Of a stretch of DNA of 64,000 nucleotides, positions 59,223 through 64,000 are shown one piece after another. The stretch is from assembly GCA_963665865.2 (NCBI GenBank), contig CAXXWF010000001.1:2728001-2792000 (forward strand). Reading direction: 5' to 3'. The DNA comes from PHAA01 sp963665865. Lineage in GTDB: Bacteria > Bacillota > Syntrophomonadia > Syntrophomonadales > Syntrophomonadaceae. How positions within the stretch are numbered: position 1 is the first letter of the stretch; the number at the start of each line of letters is the position of its first letter. The translations under genes were made by a program, and so were the position numbers. Below the pieces are notes generated by a model. That model was given only the letters and a program-made list of their open reading frames with translations. It did not search any database and was not told the DNA's origin.

Positions 59223-59786
59223 CTAACTTTTTACTCTCTTCGCCCTGTGGCGCCAGGCTATATATATTAACACAGCCATTAAGATTAGTAGTCCTGTATA
59301 TAAAGCTGCCGTGCCCAGGGATGAGTTATTGGGAGTCGCTGCGGGGTACGGGCGATTTCCCTGTACCCGGCCAGAAACTACACCGGTGCTGCCCAGGTAG
59401 GAATATGATCCGCTGCCCTGGCCTTGCATTTGATAGCTGTTATCTACCAACTGGATAGTAATTTCAGCCTTCCCTGTAACCAACCCCGGCTTGTTGATAT
59501 TGAAGCTGCAGACTGCTCCTCCCTTGGTAACATCTCCGGTTAGATCACCTACGATACTGAGCGGATATCCCTTATAATCGCCACTTGCTTGCACTTTACC
59601 GTTTTTCAAGTCTTCTATCATTATCTTGGCAGACTGTTCTTGTCCCTGATCGGTGGTAAAGGTGACATTATAAGTACCAGTTATATTTGCTCGGGGGGAT
59701 TCCGCCCCGGAAGACCCCGCCCAGGCTAAACCAGTTGATCCCATCAATAGCAACCAAACCGTCCCCATAACCAGCCATTTTCTCAC
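59223..59786 (-). CDS. Secreted/membrane-anchored protein, unknown function
   Basis: 187 residues from a GTG seven bases after GGGGG. Signal peptide (cleavage near AWA), a beta-rich region with repeated ITGTYNVTF- and VSGRV-like strands, a Pro/Asn-rich spacer and a C-terminal membrane helix (AALYTGLLILMAVLIYIAW) with a basic tail. Layout resembles a sorted or membrane-tethered surface protein, but no LPXTG is present. No family recognised. Confidence 0.65.
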   Translation of the reverse strand: MRKWLVMGTVWLLLMGSTGLAWAGSSGAESPRANITGTYNVTFTTDQGQEQSAKIMIEDLKNGKVQASGDYKGYPLSIVGDLTGDVTKGGAVCSFNINKPGLVTGKAEITIQLVDNSYQMQGQGSGSYSYLGSTGVVSGRVQGNRPYPAATPNNSSLGTAALYTGLLILMAVLIYIAWRHRAKRVKS

Positions 59787-59988
59787 TTATTAACCCCCTT
59801 CGTATTCCATCCGCTAATCAAGATTTCAGTCAAGGATCCAACCTGTTAATTATATATATAAAAAATGCTAAGCGGTAATACTTTGTTATATACTTTATAA
59901 AGCGCCTTAGTTCACTAAAGAGTTAAAAAAACTCTCCGCAACTTTATGGTACTAATAATCCCTAATTTTTGAAAGGAGTTTATGACGT

Positions 59989-60501
59989 ATGGTTAATATG
60001 GTTGCCTATGAAGATTATTCTGAGCAGTTCCTTAAGCAATTACCCAAGGGAGCATTTTTAACGGTAAAGGCTGGAGACCTCTTGAATACTATGACTATTG
60101 GTTGGGGAAGCATAGGTTATATTTGGCAAAAGCCTATTATGATGGTCATGGTGCGTTATTCTCGTTATACCCATGAATTAATCAATAAGTCCAAAGACTT
60201 TTCAGTAAGCATACCCTCACCCGGCGAGTTGAAGAAATCCCTGGCTATCGCTGGAACCAAATCAGGACGGGATATAGATAAATTCAAGGAAGCGAATCTT
60301 ACGGTCCAAGCAGCCCAGTGCATAGATAGCCCGGTAATCGGGGAATGTGGTTTGATTTTTGAATGTCAGTTAGTTTTCAAGCAGGTCATGGAGCCAGAAA
60401 ATCTGGATAATTCAATCCGTGAAAATTGCTACCCGCAAGAGGATTATCATGTTATGTACTACGGTGAGATACTAACCTGCTATAAACAGGACCATAAATA
60501 G
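59989..60501 (+). CDS. Flavin reductase-like FMN-binding protein
   Basis: 170 residues with the flavoredoxin/flavin-reductase split barrel: GAFLTVKAGDLLNTMTIGWG, PIMMVMVRYSRYTHELI and FSVSIPSPGELKKSLAIAG followed by GRDIDKF. Probably binds FMN and moves electrons in the cytosol; partner unknown. AAAGGAG lies ten bases before the ATG. The upstream gap (59787-59988) has a short GAGTT/AACTC hairpin and no clear promoter. Confidence 0.85.
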   Translation: MVNMVAYEDYSEQFLKQLPKGAFLTVKAGDLLNTMTIGWGSIGYIWQKPIMMVMVRYSRYTHELINKSKDFSVSIPSPGELKKSLAIAGTKSGRDIDKFKEANLTVQAAQCIDSPVIGECGLIFECQLVFKQVMEPENLDNSIRENCYPQEDYHVMYYGEILTCYKQDHK

Positions 60502-60514
60502 AGTTGCAGCAAGG

Positions 60515-60593
60515 GGAAACAGAGGGACGGTTCTTCCGTTTCCTCATGCCCATCAATTAAGGGGGAAACAAGGGAACCGTCCCCCCTGTTTCC
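60515..60593. repeat. Imperfect palindrome GGAAACA/TGTTTCC
   Basis: Left arm GGAAACAGAGGGACGGTTCT and right arm with reverse complement GGAAACAGGGGGGACGGTTC. A related subtype of the dispersed element with GGAAAC in place of GGGACA. Placed between convergent genes, ending just before the LCP stop codon. Confidence 0.75.
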
Positions 60594-60600
60594 AGTCAAA

Positions 60601-61836
60601 TTAAGGCCGAATTTCCTGAGTATTAGTAATAGTACTAGTGTTACTATTAGTATTCGAATCTGGGGTCGGTTTATCTTTTTCCGTACCAACTGGAGTCGTA
60701 GTTTTATCTACGGTTTTACTTGTATCAGTGGTAGTGGTTGAGTCAGGTTTTACATCAACTACGGGAGTAACCGAAGTCTTTCCGTCTTTATTCACCGCAT
60801 CGCCGGTTTTATCGCTTACAGAATCTATTGTATTAACAGCCTCCTGATTCTTCACAACTTCTTCTTGCGGTTTCGGCACTGCAGCTGCTGCCGGGCTTGT
60901 TTTGGCGGGTTGAGCTGATGCGGGCGTATCTTCAACCACTTTGATGGTTTCCCCATTCATCAGCGATGCTACTATAGTACTGGCTATCTTCTTGTCTGCC
61001 TCCCAATAACTGGCCCCGGTGATATCATCATGATAGAAATAACCGGGCAGGGTCTGCGCATTTATATTAGTTATATCCAACTTCTGAGCCATATTGGCCA
61101 GGTAAATCATGTCGGTGAGCGGTAAGTTCGTACGAATATTTTTGTTTAATTCCGGGATAAGCTGGGGCAGTTTCAGGATAGTTTTACTCTGCAGCATTTC
61201 TGCGGCCAATGCTTTAATAAATTTTTGCTGATCCTCCGTACGGCCAATATCAGCCAGAGGTCCGCCCCTATAGCGCACATAGGCCAAGGCCTGTTTGCCA
61301 TTAAGATACTGGTACCCTTTGGTTAAATTGATCGCTAGCTCTGGATTAACGTCATCGGGATGGATCATATTGGTCTCCACATTGATATGCACCCCTCCCA
61401 GAGCATCGACAATATCGCCAAACCCTCCAAAATTGGTTACCACATAGTAATCAACCGGGACATTCAGGAGTTTTCCCACTTCCTTACAGGCTGCTTCCGG
61501 TCCATCGATGAAATTAACGCTGTTTATCTTGTCATACTGACCAGCGGAGTTCTTAATCCGGGTATCACGCGGTATAGATACCATGGCGACCTTTTGCGTA
61601 GTTGGGTCTATACTGGCTACAATCATAGTATCACTGCGCGAATTAGCTTTGGCATCGCGGGCATCTATACCCATGAATAAAATATTGATAGCTTTTCCTT
61701 TGACGTCTTTGGTTTGAACGGATTCAAAAAATATACTATTTAATTGTCCGCCCAGGACTGCTCCAACAGCCATCATCACAAGGAAAACTAATATAGCCAA
61801 ACTAAAAATACCTTTTTTACTATCGAAAAAAGCCAT
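60601..61836 (-). CDS. LytR-CpsA-Psr (LCP) family protein
   Basis: Transfers glycopolymers from undecaprenyl carriers to peptidoglycan. 411 residues: N-terminal membrane helix (AILVFLVMMAVGAVLGG), LCP domain with ARDAKANSRSDTMIVASID, VSIPRDTRI, the KINSVNF block, YVRYRGGPLADIGRTEDQQK (conserved Arg residues), and a Thr/Pro/Asn-rich low-complexity tail from ~305 likely to span the wall. No LytR_C domain is obvious. Confidence 0.92.
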   Translation of the reverse strand: MAFFDSKKGIFSLAILVFLVMMAVGAVLGGQLNSIFFESVQTKDVKGKAINILFMGIDARDAKANSRSDTMIVASIDPTTQKVAMVSIPRDTRIKNSAGQYDKINSVNFIDGPEAACKEVGKLLNVPVDYYVVTNFGGFGDIVDALGGVHINVETNMIHPDDVNPELAINLTKGYQYLNGKQALAYVRYRGGPLADIGRTEDQQKFIKALAAEMLQSKTILKLPQLIPELNKNIRTNLPLTDMIYLANMAQKLDITNINAQTLPGYFYHDDITGASYWEADKKIASTIVASLMNGETIKVVEDTPASAQPAKTSPAAAAVPKPQEEVVKNQEAVNTIDSVSDKTGDAVNKDGKTSVTPVVDVKPDSTTTTDTSKTVDKTTTPVGTEKDKPTPDSNTNSNTSTITNTQEIRP

Positions 61837-61944
61837 ACAAAAAACCCTCTCCTAAAGAAACGTTCGAAATTTATTTTACCCCCCACCAGATGTCCTGTCT
61901 ATCAGTATTTTTTACTGGAATTTGTAGTAATAGGCTATTTCCCG

Positions 61945-63039
61945 CTATTTATCAAGTTTGATTTCTATTTTACCCAGCAGTTCCCCGAGACCTTGGCCGG
62001 TTTTGGCTGAAACAAAAAAGCCAACTTTTTGGCTTCCATGATTATGGTCAATAAGATCCGCTTTGTTAAGCACGGTAAGGATTTTATCGTCTGCTGCCCC
62101 CAATTCCTGAAGTACCTTCTCCACCACCTGCATTTTTTCAAGATAATCCGTACCCGATGCATCCACAACATGAAGGAGTAGATCGGCATCCACTGTTTCT
62201 TCCAGAGTGGAACGAAAAGCAGCCACAAGATGGTGGGGTAGATTCTGGATAAAACCTACCGTATCTGTAATGAGAACATCCCTTCCCGAGGGCAGCGATA
62301 TTTTTCGGGTGGTAGTATCCAGGGTTTGGAAAAGTCGCTCATCCGCAGCGACTTGCTCGTTTCCGGAACGATGAGCATTTATACACAGGGAATTAAACAG
62401 CGATGATTTTCCAGCATTAGTATATCCGACCAGAGAGATAGTCTTTAGTCCGGCCCGCTGTCGCTGTTTGCGATGCAGCATGCGCGTATTCTCAACTTTT
62501 TGCATCTGCTGCTTGATATCCTGGATGCGATTGCGAATCCGTCTTCGATCCAGTTCCAGTTTTTGTTCGCCGGCACCCCGTGTGCCGATGCCTCCGCCCA
62601 ATCGGCTCATTTCGACTCCCCGCCCGGTTAACCTAGGTAATCGGTATTCCAGGTTAGCCAATTCCACCTGAAGTATACCCTCTCTGGTATGGGCTCTCTG
62701 AGCAAAAATATCTAGAATCAGAATGGTTCGGTCTATTATTCTTGTCTCTACCGCTTCTTCCAGGTTGCGAAGTTGTACAGGTGAAAGTTCACTGTCAAAA
62801 ATAACCAGGTCAGGTTCTAATTCTGCAACCAGTTGGATCAATTCCTCCACTTTACCTTTACCTATATATGTAGATGAATTTGGTCGATCTTTGGCCTGCA
62901 CCATGGTGGCAATTACGATTCCTCCGGCCGCTTCGGTTAATCCCTGTAGTTCTTCCAGCGAAGATGCAAAATCAAAATCCTGTTCTTTCTTCAACTTTAC
63001 CCCGACTAAAACAGCCCTTTCGAGTTTACCCGTGTTCAC
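61945..63039 (-). CDS. hflX: Ribosome-associated GTPase HflX
   Basis: 364 residues. N-terminal HflX domain (TYIGKGKVEELIQL and VIFDSELSPVQLRNLE), an LTGRG loop and Arg-rich coil (LELDRRRIRNRIQDIK), then the G domain: SLVGYTNAGKSSLFN (G1), DTVGFIQNLPHHLVAAF (G3) and LNKADLI (G4). The start is a GTG at 63039, seven bases after AGGAGG; an ATG at 63045 touches that site. Confidence 0.94.
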   Translation of the reverse strand: MNTGKLERAVLVGVKLKKEQDFDFASSLEELQGLTEAAGGIVIATMVQAKDRPNSSTYIGKGKVEELIQLVAELEPDLVIFDSELSPVQLRNLEEAVETRIIDRTILILDIFAQRAHTREGILQVELANLEYRLPRLTGRGVEMSRLGGGIGTRGAGEQKLELDRRRIRNRIQDIKQQMQKVENTRMLHRKQRQRAGLKTISLVGYTNAGKSSLFNSLCINAHRSGNEQVAADERLFQTLDTTTRKISLPSGRDVLITDTVGFIQNLPHHLVAAFRSTLEETVDADLLLHVVDASGTDYLEKMQVVEKVLQELGAADDKILTVLNKADLIDHNHGSQKVGFFVSAKTGQGLGELLGKIEIKLDK

Positions 63040-63075
63040 CCACATTCCTCCTGCAAAATATTTGAATAAATTAAA

Positions 63076-64000
63076 TTATTTTCGTTTTTTTGTTTCTTTA
63101 TTTCCTGACCGATGATTCTTATGGCTGGTTGCCAATGAGGGTTTTCCTCGAACCAGAGCACGAGGGCTGGAACCGATCAAATCCTCACGGTCGCAGGCTA
63201 GCAAAGCTTCCCGAGCCAGACTTTGATTAGCCCGGTTGCGGTATTGCAGTAAGGCACGCTGCATTTTACGCTCAGAGTCCTGGCGGGGCACATAAACAAC
63301 ATTCCCATTCTCCGGATTGAGTCCCGTATAGTACATACAGGTAGAAACCGTCATGGGGGTAGGTGTAAAGTTTTGAACTTGTTCCGGGTAATACTGCAGT
63401 TGGTCACGTACAAACTCAGCCAATTCAACCGTATCCGATAAATCACAGCCCGGGTGAGCAGATATGAAATAAGGCACCAGATATTGGTCTTTTCCCAAAG
63501 CCTGGTTAACCTGCTTAAACTTGTCTATAAACCTTATATACTCCGATTTGCCTGGTTTATGCATTATTCCGGTGACCCGGGAGGCAACGTGTTCAGGAGC
63601 GATCTTTAACTGCCCTCCTACATGATACTGGCATAAGTCTTTCAGATACCGGCTGGATTTATCGCGGAGCACCAGATCATAGCGTATGCCCGAGGCCACA
63701 AAGATATGTTTGATTGTATTGATTTTTCGCAAACGCTCCCACAGTTTCACGGAAGGAGAATGGTCGGTATTAAGATTTTTGCATATACTCGGAAACAGAC
63801 AACTGCTCCGCCGACAATCAAAGCAAATCTCCTCCTTTAGCCCCCTTAACCCATACATATTGGCAGACGGTGCTCCGACATCGGGTATCGTTCCCTTAAA
63901 ATCACGGTGAGTAGCCAAATGGGAGGCCTCTCTGGCAATAGAATTAGGACTGCGGTTCTGAATAAACTTACCCTGATGCATACCCAGGGAACAAAAAGAA
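63076..64000 (-). CDS. YgiQ-type radical SAM protein, 5' end outside window
   Basis: About 308 C-terminal residues are visible; the N-terminus lies beyond 64000. The visible end begins SFCSLGMHQGKFIQNRS, the stretch after the first radical-SAM cysteines in YgiQ proteins. LKIAPEHVASRVTGIMHKPG, YFISAHPGCDLSDTVELAEF and NFTPTPMTVSTCMYYTG are characteristic of the family, and FDCRRSSCLFPSIC adds further cysteines. A basic tail ends KETKKRK. Function of the family is unsettled. Confidence 0.9.
   Translation of the reverse strand, partial: SFCSLGMHQGKFIQNRSPNSIAREASHLATHRDFKGTIPDVGAPSANMYGLRGLKEEICFDCRRSSCLFPSICKNLNTDHSPSVKLWERLRKINTIKHIFVASGIRYDLVLRDKSSRYLKDLCQYHVGGQLKIAPEHVASRVTGIMHKPGKSEYIRFIDKFKQVNQALGKDQYLVPYFISAHPGCDLSDTVELAEFVRDQLQYYPEQVQNFTPTPMTVSTCMYYTGLNPENGNVVYVPRQDSERKMQRALLQYRNRANQSLAREALLACDREDLIGSSPRALVRGKPSLATSHKNHRSGNKETKKRK

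Overview
The window looks like a chromosome segment of a low-to-mid GC Gram-positive anaerobe of class Clostridia. A Syntrophomonas-like, syntrophic fatty-acid oxidiser is my best guess; the genus is inference. Supporting signs are strong Shine-Dalgarno sites, consensus sigma-A promoters, a PurS/PurQ/PurL-type purine operon, a ykkC-class riboswitch, an oxygen-sensitive PurF with a [4Fe-4S] signature, 2-hydroxyacyl-CoA-dehydratase-type activase genes, a gapped Tad pilus locus and LytR-CpsA-Psr, PepF, TypA and HflX housekeeping genes.

Layout. (1) 1-12.1 kb, minus strand: an almost complete IMP operon, purE-B-C-S-Q-L-F-M-N-H-D, from a consensus promoter at 12071-12099. Its leader carries a ykkC-type aptamer fused to an intrinsic terminator, best read as a PRPP riboswitch. 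purD runs off the window start. purK is absent from the cluster. (2) 12.2-17 kb: two DivIVA-like coiled-coil proteins, one with 35-residue repeats and an in-frame amber codon in the last repeat, behind a structured leader; then hpt-guaA, and convergent Smr and PAP2 genes. (3) 17.1-22.7 kb: an rRNA operon on the minus strand, 16S, tRNA-Ile(GAT), tRNA-Ala(TGC), 23S, 5S, divergent from typA. (4) 25-33.3 kb: a DUF192 gene and a Tad/Flp pilus operon (flp, tadV, tadE, tadG-like, cpaB, cpaE, tadA, tadB, tadC). A perfect-spacing promoter, two tandem GEMM-I (cyclic-di-GMP-I type) riboswitches and a strong terminator precede flp. (5) 33.4-38.3 kb, plus strand: a THUMP-type rRNA methyltransferase, a GDP-mannose pyrophosphorylase, a GT4 glycosyltransferase and an alpha/alpha-toroid protein. 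These fit functionally with a 1181-residue GT2-GH130 fusion at 49.9-53.5 kb, suggesting mannose-containing glycan turnover. (6) 38.8-42.7 kb: an activase plus two HgdB/D-type iron-sulfur proteins and a TetR regulator. (7) 43-45.1 kb: topB. (8) 45.4-49.8 kb: an AT-rich island with lipoprotein and secreted proteins, an ECF sigma/anti-sigma pair and a decayed IS4-type transposase, bracketed by a ~92-95 bp direct repeat. (9) 53.6-64 kb: pepF, a zinc/manganese ABC uptake operon with a Fur-family regulator, a VOC protein, a flavin reductase, an LCP protein, hflX and the C-terminal part of a YgiQ-type radical SAM protein.

A family of small palindromes with GGGACA/TGTCCC cores is scattered through the window, mostly in intergenic gaps. 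One copy lies in frame inside the VOC gene. The strongest observations are regulatory RNAs (PRPP switch, tandem c-di-GMP switches, an unassigned leader at 13.6 kb), the GT2-GH130 glycan system, and the in-frame palindrome.
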